Shown here: piece after piece, positions 8,103-16,466 of the stretch
How the letters are laid out: each line of letters begins with the position of its first letter
How positions within the stretch are numbered: position 1 is the stretch's first letter
Source of the DNA: Peptostreptococcus faecalis
Lineage (GTDB): Bacteria > Bacillota > Clostridia > Peptostreptococcales > Peptostreptococcaceae
Assembly: GCF_900240845.1 (NCBI RefSeq)
Contig: NZ_OERU01000001.1
Coordinates: 1,075,079 to 1,139,078 of the forward strand
Length of the DNA: 64,000 bases
Direction: 5' to 3'
Notes under the pieces: generated by a model
What the model was told of the DNA's origin: nothing
The model's database searches: none
Seen by the model: the letters and a program-made list of their open reading frames with translations, nothing else
Made by a program: the position numbers and the translations under genes

Positions 8103-9449
8103 TTATATATTTATCTTTATATCATATTTTTCTAAAATATTAAAAATAATTATCCAAATAATAGTTATAACTGCCGCATAGAATGCGGACGCTGTATCTA
8201 TTCCTGTAACAGGTAGAATAAAATCAGTAGTAAACCAATTATTAAAATTCAGCCACGTACCTGTGTAAATCGACTTTATTTTTATAAGACCTATTAACTT
8301 ATGAACTAAAGATACTGTAAAAATAATTAATATAGCATTTTCTCCAATTCTTTGAATAAATTTAACTACATGTTTGATATTTACAATATCGCATACAACG
8401 TATAAAACTGTCATTATAAAATATACATAAGAAGATATCCTTAAAACAAATGTGATACTAAATACGTTTCTATTCAAAGGAATCCATATTCCTATAATCA
8501 GTGATAATACATGCAATAAAATTCCTAATAAAAACATATTTACAATTTTTTTCAATTCATCATTCAATCTGTAGTAATTGCTGAGTATAGCTTTTATCGA
8601 TCTGATATTTATCCAACTTTTTATATCATGAATCAAATTCTCCTTACTGAACCCATTTTGCTTAATCTTACTTATACGAATATAATTAATGTATTTCTTA
8701 TTTTCTATTTTCTTTTTATTTATTATGCATCCTAGCGACAATCCATACATACCTAGCGATAATGAGGATAGAGTTGCTAATATTCCCTCAGGATCGGCTT
8801 TGGAAGCACTCAAAAAGTCTCCTATTACCATATTATCAAAAACAACGAATGCATTAGATTCTATCCCCTTACCACCAAATGCTATTGCAGTAAATATTAT
8901 AGATATTATTGTACCAAATACCAGAAATACGTATGTTAGTGCGTTATTTTTTATTCTAATTTTCAAAAATGAAATATATAATAGTGCACATATTACATAA
9001 ACAACAGCTATTAACTGATATCCACCTGTTAATCTTACAATTCCTCTTGCATCTACGAATAAAGCACTGTATACTAATCCAATTATAAATATAAGTATTG
9101 ACCTTATCATAATCTTTTTTACGATTTCTAGGACTTTATCTCCATTTTCATAATTTTTCTTCACATAAAATGGTATCGACATCCCCATGACTAAGATAAA
9201 TATAGGTAGTATTACGTCCGCAAAATTCATACCATTCCACGTAGATACCACATGATTAGTATTAATAGAATCTTCAAGACCCTGATTTATCAGAAACAAT
9301 GCCATTATAACTGCAATTCCTCTGAGAACATCAATAGAATTAATTCTTAGATTTTCGTATTTTTTATCTTTTTCTCTTTTTTTATTATAGAAATTTCTAA
9401 CTATAAGTAAGTATTTTTTTAAAGTATACTTAATTTTATTTGTCTCCAT
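8103..9449 (-). CDS. multi-pass membrane acyltransferase-like protein (DUF5009/NagX type)
   Basis: 448 residues from the ATG at 9449, which follows GGGTGG; the in-frame TTG at 9488 has no better site. After a basic N-terminus comes RINSIDVLRGIAVIMALFLIN, then WNGMNFADVILPIFILVMGMSIPFY, the hallmark opening of the DUF5009/heparan-alpha-glucosaminide N-acetyltransferase-like membrane family. About ten hydrophobic helices follow, with a soluble stretch near the middle. Relatives move acyl groups across the membrane to sugars, so acetylation of a wall glycan is plausible here given the adjacent envelope genes. The substrate is unknown. Confidence 0.75.
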   Translation of the reverse strand: METNKIKYTLKKYLLIVRNFYNKKREKDKKYENLRINSIDVLRGIAVIMALFLINQGLEDSINTNHVVSTWNGMNFADVILPIFILVMGMSIPFYVKKNYENGDKVLEIVKKIMIRSILIFIIGLVYSALFVDARGIVRLTGGYQLIAVVYVICALLYISFLKIRIKNNALTYVFLVFGTIISIIFTAIAFGGKGIESNAFVVFDNMVIGDFLSASKADPEGILATLSSLSLGMYGLSLGCIINKKKIENKKYINYIRISKIKQNGFSKENLIHDIKSWINIRSIKAILSNYYRLNDELKKIVNMFLLGILLHVLSLIIGIWIPLNRNVFSITFVLRISSYVYFIMTVLYVVCDIVNIKHVVKFIQRIGENAILIIFTVSLVHKLIGLIKIKSIYTGTWLNFNNWFTTDFILPVTGIDTASAFYAAVITIIWIIIFNILEKYDIKINI

Positions 9450-9524
9450 AAAACCACCCGTTATTAAAACTATTATATTAAATTGCAATAATTTATAAAA
9501 ATTATATAATCACAATAATACCAC

Positions 9525-9554
9525 AAAAACTAAGAAGGCAACTTCTTAGTTTTT
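9525..9554. terminator. bidirectional terminator after secA2
   Basis: AAAAACTAAGAAG pairs with CTTCTTAGTTTTT across a short loop, with A/T tracts on both sides. It lies 15 bp past the secA2 stop on the minus strand and separates secA2 from the acyltransferase gene. Confidence 0.85.
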
Positions 9555-9568
9555 GCAATACTTTAATT

Positions 9569-11929
9569 TTATTCATTCTCTTCTTCTTCAAAACTAAATA
9601 CAAACTTCAATGTTTCAAGTCTTATTTTTCTATTTAGCGTTTCAAACATTTTATACCCTTCTATAGTATATTCTTTTACTGGATCTTTTTGTGCTACTGA
9701 CACCAATCCCACACTCTGTCTCATTTGATCCATTAAGTCAATGTGATCAACCCAATATGTATCAACTACTTTTAACAAAATTTCTTTTTGTTGATATTCA
9801 AATGTTGCACGCGAGATCATCATTACTTTTAATTCATATACTCTCTTCACAATATCCATCGTAGCTTCAATTATTTCTTTCGGACTCATCTGTTCAATAT
9901 TCGGAATCAAAAGAGTTCCATCTGGCATAAATGCATTGTATAAACTTTTGTAGAATTTGTAATAGTTTCTTGGCTTTGTTTCAAGGTATTTATGAACAAA
10001 CTCAGATACAGTATCTTCTGCCATCTGCATTACCGTATTTTTTAGTTCAATCCCCTTTATAACCTTATCTCTTTCAGCATATATAACTTTTCTCTGTTTA
10101 TCTATTACATTATCGTATTTCAATACATCTTTTCTCTGTTGGAAGTTTTTACCTTCTATACCCTTTTGTGCATTTTCAACTGCTCTAGTAAGTCTTTTAC
10201 TAGAAATTGCACCTATTTCATCTGGCTTCAATCTAGAAGATAACTTCTTTATTTCCTTTCCACCATACAATTTCACAATTTCATCTTCAATACTGACAAA
10301 CATTCTTGAAGTTCCTGGATCTCCCTGTCTACCAGAACGACCTTTAAGCTGATTATCTATTCTTCTTGATTCATGTCTTTCTGTTCCTATTACGTATAGA
10401 CCTCCAAGATTTTTCACCTCTTGTTCCATTTTAGGATCTCCATTACCAAGTTTGATGTCTGTACCTCTTCCGGCCATATTTGTAGCAATTGTAATATTAC
10501 CAATCATACCCGATTTTGAGACAATTTCTGCTTCTTTTTTATTGTTTTTAGCATTTAATATATCATGTTTTAGACCCGCTTTACTAAGCAAACTGGAAAG
10601 CAGCTCTGATTTTTCAACTGTAGAAGTACCTACTAAAATCGGTTGACCTGTACTGTGTGTCTTTTTAATTTCTTCAACTACTGCATTAAATTTTTCATCT
10701 TCAGTAGCAAATATTTTATCATTTAAATCGGCTCTGATAACCGGCTTATTTGTAGGAATTTGAACTACATTCATATGATAAGTTTCTTCAAATTCATTTT
10801 CTTCTGTTTTAGCTGTACCTGTCATTCCAGACATTTTTTCGTACATTCTAAAGAAATTTTGATAAGTTACTGTAGCCATAGTCTTATTATCAGATTGTAT
10901 TTCTACATTTTCTTTCGCCTCTAAAGCCTGATGTAATCCATCTGAAAATCTTCTTCCATCCATTATTCTTCCAGTGAATTCATCAACTATATACACTTCT
11001 CCGTCTTTTATTACGTAATCGTCATCTATGTGCATAAGCTTGTGTGCAGTTAATGCTTGGTTGATATGATGGTATATTGCAATATTATTTAAGTTTGTAA
11101 TAGTTCTTATTTTAAAGTACTTCTCAGCTTTTCTAAATCCCGAATCCGTTAAAGATACCGTATGTTCCTTTTCATCTAAATCATAGTCTTCTTCTTCAAG
11201 TGTTTTTATAAAGTTATCAGCTTTATAATACAAATCACTTATTGCTTCACCTTCTCCAGATATAATAAGCGGAGTTCTTGCTTCGTCTATTAAAATTGAA
11301 TCAACCTCATCAATTATACAAAAATTTAGCTTTTGTTGAACTTTATCTTCAAACCTATCTACCATATTATCTCTAAGGTAGTCAAACCCATATTCAGAAT
11401 TTGTACCATAAGAAACATCACACAAATACTGTTCTCTTCTAATATGAGGTGGTTGCCCAGTAATTATCGTTCCAACACTCATACCTAGTAATTCAAAAAC
11501 AGGTCTTACCATATCAGCATCACGTTCTGCCAAATAATCATTAACTGTTACTACGTGTACCCCTTCTCCTGAAAGTGCATTTAAATAACAAGGAGCAACT
11601 GCAACTAAAGTCTTACCTTCTCCTGTCTTCATTTCCGCAATTTTACCTTGGTGAAGAACTATCCCCCCTATAAGCTGTACCTTATATTGTCTCATACCTA
11701 GAACTCTTTTACTCGCTTCTCTTGCAACTGCAAAAGCCTCTATAAGCAAGTCATCTAGTGTTTCTCCATTTTTTAATCTTTCCTTAAATTCCAAGGTTTT
11801 CTTGGCTAAATCTTCATCTGCAAGAGATGAAATAGTAGGCTCTAAATTCTCTATACTTTCAATTATTGTATCTAATTTTTTTATTTCTTTATGATCTTGT
11901 CTATTAAGAAACGAATCTAATACTGACAT
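9569..11929 (-). CDS. secA2: preprotein translocase ATPase, SecA2 type
   Basis: 786 residues. The SecA DEAD motor is complete: MKTGEGKTLVA with Walker A GEGKT at 103-107, IIDEVDSILIDEARTPLIISG near 205-225, GMTGTAKTEE, ATNMAGRGTDIKLG and QLKGRSGRQGDPG. The protein stops at FSFEEEENE right after the helical scaffold and lacks the C-terminal linker and CxCxSGxxxxxCH zinc finger of housekeeping SecA. Its length is close to the accessory SecA2 of C. difficile, which also sits among CWB2 genes. It would push a subset of surface proteins through SecYEG. Calling it SecA2 assumes a longer secA1 elsewhere; if none exists, this is the only SecA. ATG at 11929 has AAGGAG upstream. Confidence 0.85.
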   Translation of the reverse strand: MSVLDSFLNRQDHKEIKKLDTIIESIENLEPTISSLADEDLAKKTLEFKERLKNGETLDDLLIEAFAVAREASKRVLGMRQYKVQLIGGIVLHQGKIAEMKTGEGKTLVAVAPCYLNALSGEGVHVVTVNDYLAERDADMVRPVFELLGMSVGTIITGQPPHIRREQYLCDVSYGTNSEYGFDYLRDNMVDRFEDKVQQKLNFCIIDEVDSILIDEARTPLIISGEGEAISDLYYKADNFIKTLEEEDYDLDEKEHTVSLTDSGFRKAEKYFKIRTITNLNNIAIYHHINQALTAHKLMHIDDDYVIKDGEVYIVDEFTGRIMDGRRFSDGLHQALEAKENVEIQSDNKTMATVTYQNFFRMYEKMSGMTGTAKTEENEFEETYHMNVVQIPTNKPVIRADLNDKIFATEDEKFNAVVEEIKKTHSTGQPILVGTSTVEKSELLSSLLSKAGLKHDILNAKNNKKEAEIVSKSGMIGNITIATNMAGRGTDIKLGNGDPKMEQEVKNLGGLYVIGTERHESRRIDNQLKGRSGRQGDPGTSRMFVSIEDEIVKLYGGKEIKKLSSRLKPDEIGAISSKRLTRAVENAQKGIEGKNFQQRKDVLKYDNVIDKQRKVIYAERDKVIKGIELKNTVMQMAEDTVSEFVHKYLETKPRNYYKFYKSLYNAFMPDGTLLIPNIEQMSPKEIIEATMDIVKRVYELKVMMISRATFEYQQKEILLKVVDTYWVDHIDLMDQMRQSVGLVSVAQKDPVKEYTIEGYKMFETLNRKIRLETLKFVFSFEEEENE

Positions 11930-12099
11930 AACATTCTCCTTTATTGCTGTATATTTAATTTTATTAATAATCTATATTATCTTTTGTATTAATAAATTAT
12001 TTACTATTTTGTACCTTGTCTATTTCCATATTGAGATAATTTACTTTAGACAAGCTTTTTATATTATACCACAATAATTAAGATTAGATTAAAATTTAT

Positions 12100-12209
12100 T
12101 AGACTTTTTATCCCACTTGTTGTATAATAAAAATACTTAAAAATCACATTTCTTTTTTAAGTATTTCTCACAAAAAAAGAAGGGTTGAATATTTCAACCC
12201 TTCTTTTTT
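12100..12209 (+). ncRNA. candidate small RNA (promoter, hairpin, terminator) upstream of the ATPase-HEPN operon
   Basis: TAGACT (12100-12105) and TATAAT (12123-12128) are 17 bp apart, giving a start near 12135. The transcript of about 75 nt would contain AAATACTTAAAAA paired with TTTTTTAAGTATTT and then the terminator at 12173-12209 (17-nt arms 12173-12189 and 12193-12209). No open reading frame with a ribosome binding site fits inside it. It could be a regulatory RNA of the downstream operon, an unrelated small RNA, or the remnant of a lost gene. Confidence 0.35.
12173..12209. terminator. strong bidirectional terminator with no adjoining gene
   Basis: AAAAAGAAGGGTTGAA pairs with TTCAACCCTTCTTTTT over a 3-base loop, with runs of A on the left and T on the right. 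Both flanking genes start away from it, so it ends neither. Confidence 0.85.
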
Positions 12210-12300
12210 ATGCTTAAATAGCCAATTTTATCCTTTTATTATTAGTAGCTGGTATAGTATAATTAAATTATAATAAACTAAACGATTGGAGGGTATGTGA

Positions 12301-13617
12301 ATGCTTATAGACTTTACTATAGAAAATTTTTTATCTATAAAAGATAAACTTACTTTTTCTATGATTGCCTCAGATGAAGAAAACGGATATGAGATTAAGA
12401 CACATAAGTTAAAAAGCTACCTTAAATTGCTGCCTGCTGTTACAATATATGGTTTTAATGCATCTGGTAAAAGCAATTTAATAAAAGCAATGAGTTCTCT
12501 TAAGAATCAAATTATTTATTCAAAGGTGTCCGATTTATCACTAATAGATAAAAATATTTTTGAATACAAACCATACAAACTAGATGATTCATATCTCTCA
12601 GTTCCAACATCTTCAGAAATAAGAATTTTCATAGATGAACTTATATTTGAATACTGTTTGAGCTACAACAACAAAGAAATTGTATCAGAAAGTTTAGTAA
12701 TGATTGATCGTAAAGATAATTATGTTACACTTTTTAAAAGGACTTCCGATCTTATAAATATTGATTATAATATAGATATTTCTATTATAAAAAAAGTCGC
12801 TGGTGAAAGCTTATTACACAAGCCTATAATTGGAACGTTAAGCATTTTTGATGAGAGGGTTACAAAGTTTGTCGACTGGATGGAAAAGGATTTTTTAATA
12901 ATAGAAAATGCATTCGATTCAAAAGAAAATCTAAAAAGAACAACTTCGTACCTTTTGAATAAAGACTCTAGTTTTCATGTAAAGCTAATTAAAATGCTTA
13001 ATGACATTAGTTATTCAAATATAAATCAAATACGCGCAGAAAATGTTAAAGATTGTTTAGACTATGAAGATATAAACCAAGGCGTAAAAAAAATACTTCA
13101 AACCAATCCCAATATAAAACAAGTAAGTGATGGTGATGACAATGATGATTCAAAATTTGATGAATACACTCTAAATACCTTCAAGCAAGGCTATGATATT
13201 TACGGTAATAAGAGAGATGTTGTTTTCAATCTATTTGAAGAGTCTGAGGGTACGATTAAAATATATGCTCTATATGCTTATATTTATGATGCATTATACT
13301 TTGGAAAAACGCTAATTATAGATGAAATGACATCATACATACATCCTTTAGTATCTAGATATATACTTGATTTATTCCAAAATCCTCAGGAAAATAAAAG
13401 TGGTCAGCTAGTAATTTCCACACATACAACAGATCTTTTAGAAATGAAATCACTCAGAAAAGACCAGGTCTATGTTGCCGATAAAGAATTTAATGAAACA
13501 AAAATTTATTCTCTTTCAGATATTTACGACGTAAGTAGAAATGAAAATTTTAGAAATGCATATTTATCAGGAAAATATGGTGGATTAAACTATTTTAGGA
13601 GGGAACTGAATGAATAA
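12301..13617 (+). CDS. AAA/ABC-type ATPase of the AAA_15/AAA_21 class (putative defence ATPase)
   Basis: 438 residues beginning LIDFTIENFLSIKDKLTFSM, the usual N-terminal strand pattern of the AAA_15/OLD/RecF-like ATPases. Walker A is GFNASGKS at 51-58. An ABC-signature-like ESEGTIKIYAL lies near 315-326, Walker B LIIDE near 338-342, followed by the family's HPLV, and a switch histidine in VISTHTTDLLE near 371-381. There is no TOPRIM nuclease domain, unlike OLD proteins. The gene starts after GGAGGG and overlaps the next gene by 8 bp, so the two are translationally coupled. ATPases of this class act as sensors in PARIS, RloA/Abi-type and other phage-defence pairs. Function here is inferred. 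Confidence 0.85.
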   Translation: MLIDFTIENFLSIKDKLTFSMIASDEENGYEIKTHKLKSYLKLLPAVTIYGFNASGKSNLIKAMSSLKNQIIYSKVSDLSLIDKNIFEYKPYKLDDSYLSVPTSSEIRIFIDELIFEYCLSYNNKEIVSESLVMIDRKDNYVTLFKRTSDLINIDYNIDISIIKKVAGESLLHKPIIGTLSIFDERVTKFVDWMEKDFLIIENAFDSKENLKRTTSYLLNKDSSFHVKLIKMLNDISYSNINQIRAENVKDCLDYEDINQGVKKILQTNPNIKQVSDGDDNDDSKFDEYTLNTFKQGYDIYGNKRDVVFNLFEESEGTIKIYALYAYIYDALYFGKTLIIDEMTSYIHPLVSRYILDLFQNPQENKSGQLVISTHTTDLLEMKSLRKDQVYVADKEFNETKIYSLSDIYDVSRNENFRNAYLSGKYGGLNYFRRELNE

Positions 13618-14362
13618 AAAACATATAAATTCATTTAAAAGGCCTACTCCAAGTATAAAACCAAAAAAAACTGGCCTTGACTTAATAGACAGTAATTTTA
13701 ATGTGCCTTTAAAATCTTTTCATGACAACGTTCACAAAATCAGGGTTTTGCTATCACAAAATCCTGAAGACAAGAATATTTATAGATACTCTATAGTATT
13801 AATATGCGGAGCACTTGACAAATATATGCACGATATAGTAAAGGTCATGATTCTACAAATTTTTAAAGGAAATACTTCTCCTGGAAAGAATTTTGATGAG
13901 TTTTTAATACCGATTAGCTTACTTGATAAATTTGACAAATCTAGCTATGATATTGAAGAAAAAGAAAAAATACTAAATGAAAGCTTGTATGAGATAATAT
14001 CTGGATTCACTATTTTAAAATCATACGCTATAGAGCGAAATATGAACTATATAATAAATTTCAATATTTGGAAAGCAATATTGCCAAGGATGATGATGCG
14101 TTTTAAAGAATTGAATAGTGTCTCACAGCTCAAAAAGTTTATAGATAATCTTGTGGAAAGAAGGAACATTATTGCACATGAACTAGACTTTATGCCAAAT
14201 AGCCAGGATAAATATGACATTACTTATAAATATGTTGAGAATGTCATTGATGTAATTCAATATTTTGTTGAATCTATTAACTATCAAATAAGAGATTCTC
14301 TTCTCAACTATAAAGGAGATACCGAACCTAAAGGCGATTCCGAGTCTAAGAAAGGAGATTAA
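13610..14362 (+). CDS. HEPN-domain protein, putative RNase effector (RiboL-PSP-HEPN-like)
   Basis: 250 residues. It is helical throughout. LICGALDKYMHDIVKVMI (about 64-81) matches the early helix of RiboL-PSP-HEPN domains, and LVERRNIIAHELD (about 181-193) carries the HEPN catalytic pattern R-x4-H (Arg 185, His 190). HEPN proteins with this motif are metal-independent RNases used by abortive-infection and toxin systems. A charged, repetitive tail (KGDTEPKGDSESKKGD) ends the protein. Its start overlaps the ATPase gene by 8 bp with a perfect AGGAGG, and the cytidine deaminase gene starts 1 bp after its stop. The ATPase probably controls it. Target RNA is unknown, and a purely structural HEPN role cannot be excluded. 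Confidence 0.75.
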   Translation: MNKKHINSFKRPTPSIKPKKTGLDLIDSNFNVPLKSFHDNVHKIRVLLSQNPEDKNIYRYSIVLICGALDKYMHDIVKVMILQIFKGNTSPGKNFDEFLIPISLLDKFDKSSYDIEEKEKILNESLYEIISGFTILKSYAIERNMNYIINFNIWKAILPRMMMRFKELNSVSQLKKFIDNLVERRNIIAHELDFMPNSQDKYDITYKYVENVIDVIQYFVESINYQIRDSLLNYKGDTEPKGDSESKKGD

Positions 14363-14363
14363 T

Positions 14364-14768
14364 ATGGACATTTCTTCATTTAAACCATTAGTTAATAACG
14401 CTTTTACTGCTCTAAATAACTCTTACTCTCCTTACTCAAAGTTTAAAGTAGGAGCATGCATACAAACAAAAAGCAATAAATACTTTCTTGGTACAAATAT
14501 AGAAAATATTTCTTTCGGCTTAACGGTTTGTGCCGAAAGAAATGCAATTTTTTCCGCATATTCTAACGGATACAAAAAAGAGGATATTTCAGCAATTGCA
14601 GTAGTCACTAATGACGATATTATCACTACTCCTTGTGGTGCTTGTAGGCAAGTTCTATCAGAACTCTTACCTCATAATACACCTATAATTTTATCAAATG
14701 GAAAAGAATCTAAAATAACATACATAGATGAACTTTTACCCGATTCTTTCAAATCAAAAAATATATAA
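14364..14768 (+). CDS. cdd: cytidine deaminase
   Basis: 134 residues, the normal length for the tetrameric zinc-dependent enzyme that converts cytidine and deoxycytidine to the uridine forms in pyrimidine salvage. SPYSKFKVGA and TNIENISFGLTVCAERNAI (zinc Cys and catalytic Glu in CAE) and PCGACRQVLSE (two zinc Cys) are intact. The ATG lies 1 bp after the HEPN stop, with AAAGGAG inside the end of that gene, so it is co-transcribed with the ATPase-HEPN pair. It looks like the normal salvage enzyme, but its place as third gene of this operon is unusual. Confidence 0.93.
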   Translation: MDISSFKPLVNNAFTALNNSYSPYSKFKVGACIQTKSNKYFLGTNIENISFGLTVCAERNAIFSAYSNGYKKEDISAIAVVTNDDIITTPCGACRQVLSELLPHNTPIILSNGKESKITYIDELLPDSFKSKNI

Positions 14769-14799
14769 AAGCTTGCCTTAAAGGCAAGCTTTTATATAT
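14761..14799. terminator. bidirectional terminator shared by cdd and nagB
   Basis: A 39-bp perfect palindrome with one central base, core AAGCTTGCCTTAAAGGCAAGC, flanked by A/T runs. It overlaps the last codons of cdd and lies 22 bp past the convergent nagB stop. Confidence 0.9.
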
Positions 14800-14821
14800 T
14801 TCAATAATTATCATCTGTTAC

Positions 14822-15571
14822 TTAAATTTTTTTGTATAGCTTTTTATCAATTTTTTTAGCTGCTGCTTCATCTAAAACTACTAATACATCTTCATGAAGT
14901 TGTAAAATAGAAGCTGGCACCTTAGGATCTATTCTTCCATTTATCATGTCATTTACAGCTTGTGCTTTTTCTTCTCCAGATGCAATTAAGACTATTTTTT
15001 TTGACTTCATAATAGTTCCTATTCCCATACTTATCGCTTTTTTAGGAACGTCATCCTCATTATCAAAAAATCTTGCGTTAGCTTCAATTGTTTCAGGTGT
15101 CAAGTTCACTACTTCAGTATATCTTGAAAAAGTATCACTTGGTTCATTAAACCCAATATGAGCGTTGTTACCTATACCAAGTACTTGTAAATCAATACCA
15201 CCCGAAGAGTCTATTTTATTATCATATTTCATAGCATATGATTCAATATCATCTACATTGCCCTCTGGAATATTTATGTTTTCTTCTTTTATATTTACAT
15301 GATTAAATAAATTTTCATGCATAAAAGTGTAATAACTATTCACATCTTCCTTAGGTAAATCTAAATACTCATCAAGATTAAAACTTATAATATCGTTAAA
15401 ATCTATTTCTTTTTTATTATACTTTTCTACAAGTTGTCTGTATAATCCCTCTGGTGTAGATCCAGTTGCCAATCCTAATATTGAGTTTGGTTTTAATGTT
15501 ATTTGAGCTGCGACGTAATTTGCTGCAACTTCACTCATTCTATCATAATTTTCACACACGTATATCTTCAT
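14822..15571 (-). CDS. nagB: glucosamine-6-phosphate deaminase
   Basis: 249 residues, the usual length. It converts glucosamine-6-phosphate to fructose-6-phosphate and ammonia, linking amino sugars to glycolysis. Motifs are LGLATGSTPEGLYRQL (phosphate loop), SFNLDEYLDL with the catalytic Asp, and GIGNNAHIGFNEP with the catalytic His. The last motif usually reads GxDGHI or GNNGHI, so the Ala before His is a small variation. It is a single gene between the cdd operon (convergent) and cvfB; no nagA is adjacent. GGAGA precedes the ATG. Confidence 0.95.
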   Translation of the reverse strand: MKIYVCENYDRMSEVAANYVAAQITLKPNSILGLATGSTPEGLYRQLVEKYNKKEIDFNDIISFNLDEYLDLPKEDVNSYYTFMHENLFNHVNIKEENINIPEGNVDDIESYAMKYDNKIDSSGGIDLQVLGIGNNAHIGFNEPSDTFSRYTEVVNLTPETIEANARFFDNEDDVPKKAISMGIGTIMKSKKIVLIASGEEKAQAVNDMINGRIDPKVPASILQLHEDVLVVLDEAAAKKIDKKLYKKI

Positions 15572-15618
15572 TTGAACAGCATCTCCTTATAAATTTATTT
15601 TAAATATTATTTAATATT

Positions 15619-16464
15619 TTATAAAAGCCAAGTTCCTTTTTCATCTTGTGTGACCATATTTTTTTTCATTAAGCCTCCAAGAGCTCTTTTAAAGTTTTTC
15701 TTACTGGTATTAAATACTACTCTTAAATCTTCTGGATCGGACTTATCATTAAATCTCATATATCCATCATTACCTTGCATGTAACTTATTATTTGTTCTT
15801 CAATTGAATCTAACTCTTCTTTTCTTTCAGCTCTAGTGGAAAGACCTACTTTTCCATCTTCATATATCCTTATTACTCTCATATCTTTAAGATAATCGCC
15901 TTCTTTTAAAGTAGAGTAATTTTCTTCTCTTAATATTATCCCAGAGAAGTTTGGTTCTATACAAACTAGTGCTGTTTCATTAGTTTGAAATCCATATACA
16001 TAACCATTGCAAGTATCTCCTACTTTTAAGCCACTGTCTAAACTCAAATGTGGTTCAATATCTGTAGTTGCAGCAATTCTTCCTGTTTTATCAACATATA
16101 CATAAAATGGATATTTTTCATCTTCAAACAATTTATATTTTATTTCTCTAAAAGGTATCAATACATCTCTTTCAAGACCTATATCTACGAAACTTCCTAT
16201 TTCAGTGTTATCACATACTTTCAAAGCTGCCACATCGCCTACGTATGCATGTGGTTTTTTTTGTGTTGCAACTAATCTTTTTTGTGAATCTCTGTAAATA
16301 AATACTTCTATCTCTTTGTCAATCTCTACTAAATCTGTATTGATTATATTTTTATTTGGTAACAATATATCATCTTTTGCATCCGATGTTTTGCCATCCA
16401 AATAATATCCATAGTCCTTTTTTCTAAGAACTTTTAGTCTGTTTATTTTTCCTAATTCTATCAA
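15619..16464 (-). CDS. cvfB: CvfB-type S1-like RNA-binding protein
   Basis: 281 residues with the CvfB layout: tandem S1-like beta domains (IELGKINRLKVLRKKDYGYYLDG; GDVAALKVCDNTEIGSFVDIGLERDVLIPF; GDTCNGYVYGFQTNETALVCI) and a C-terminal winged-helix segment (QISYMQGNDGYMRFNDKSDPEDLRVVFNTSKKNFKRALGGL region). The start is a TTG with GAGGT six bases upstream, placed 2 bp after the malic enzyme stop, so translation is probably coupled. CvfB in staphylococci binds RNA and affects virulence gene expression. The function in this organism is unknown. Confidence 0.88.
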   Translation of the reverse strand: MIELGKINRLKVLRKKDYGYYLDGKTSDAKDDILLPNKNIINTDLVEIDKEIEVFIYRDSQKRLVATQKKPHAYVGDVAALKVCDNTEIGSFVDIGLERDVLIPFREIKYKLFEDEKYPFYVYVDKTGRIAATTDIEPHLSLDSGLKVGDTCNGYVYGFQTNETALVCIEPNFSGIILREENYSTLKEGDYLKDMRVIRIYEDGKVGLSTRAERKEELDSIEEQIISYMQGNDGYMRFNDKSDPEDLRVVFNTSKKNFKRALGGLMKKNMVTQDEKGTWLL

Positions 16465-16466
16465 TT

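Larger units (their letters stand above)
11930..12300. other. 371-bp divergent intergenic region between secA2 and the ATPase-HEPN cassette
   Basis: No CDS is supported here. On the minus strand a TATAAT-like box at about 12061-12066 could serve secA2. On the plus strand there is a promoter-like box at 12100-12128, a hairpin at about 12130-12165, a strong terminator at 12173-12209, and a second TATAAT at 12258-12263 with GGAGGG just before the ATPase start. The terminator cannot serve either flanking gene, which implies an independent short transcript. Confidence 0.6.

Noticed and set aside
12301-13617. Calling the ATPase an OLD-family nuclease or PARIS AriA
   Set aside because: No TOPRIM domain is fused or adjacent, and the partner is HEPN rather than TOPRIM, so neither name fits.
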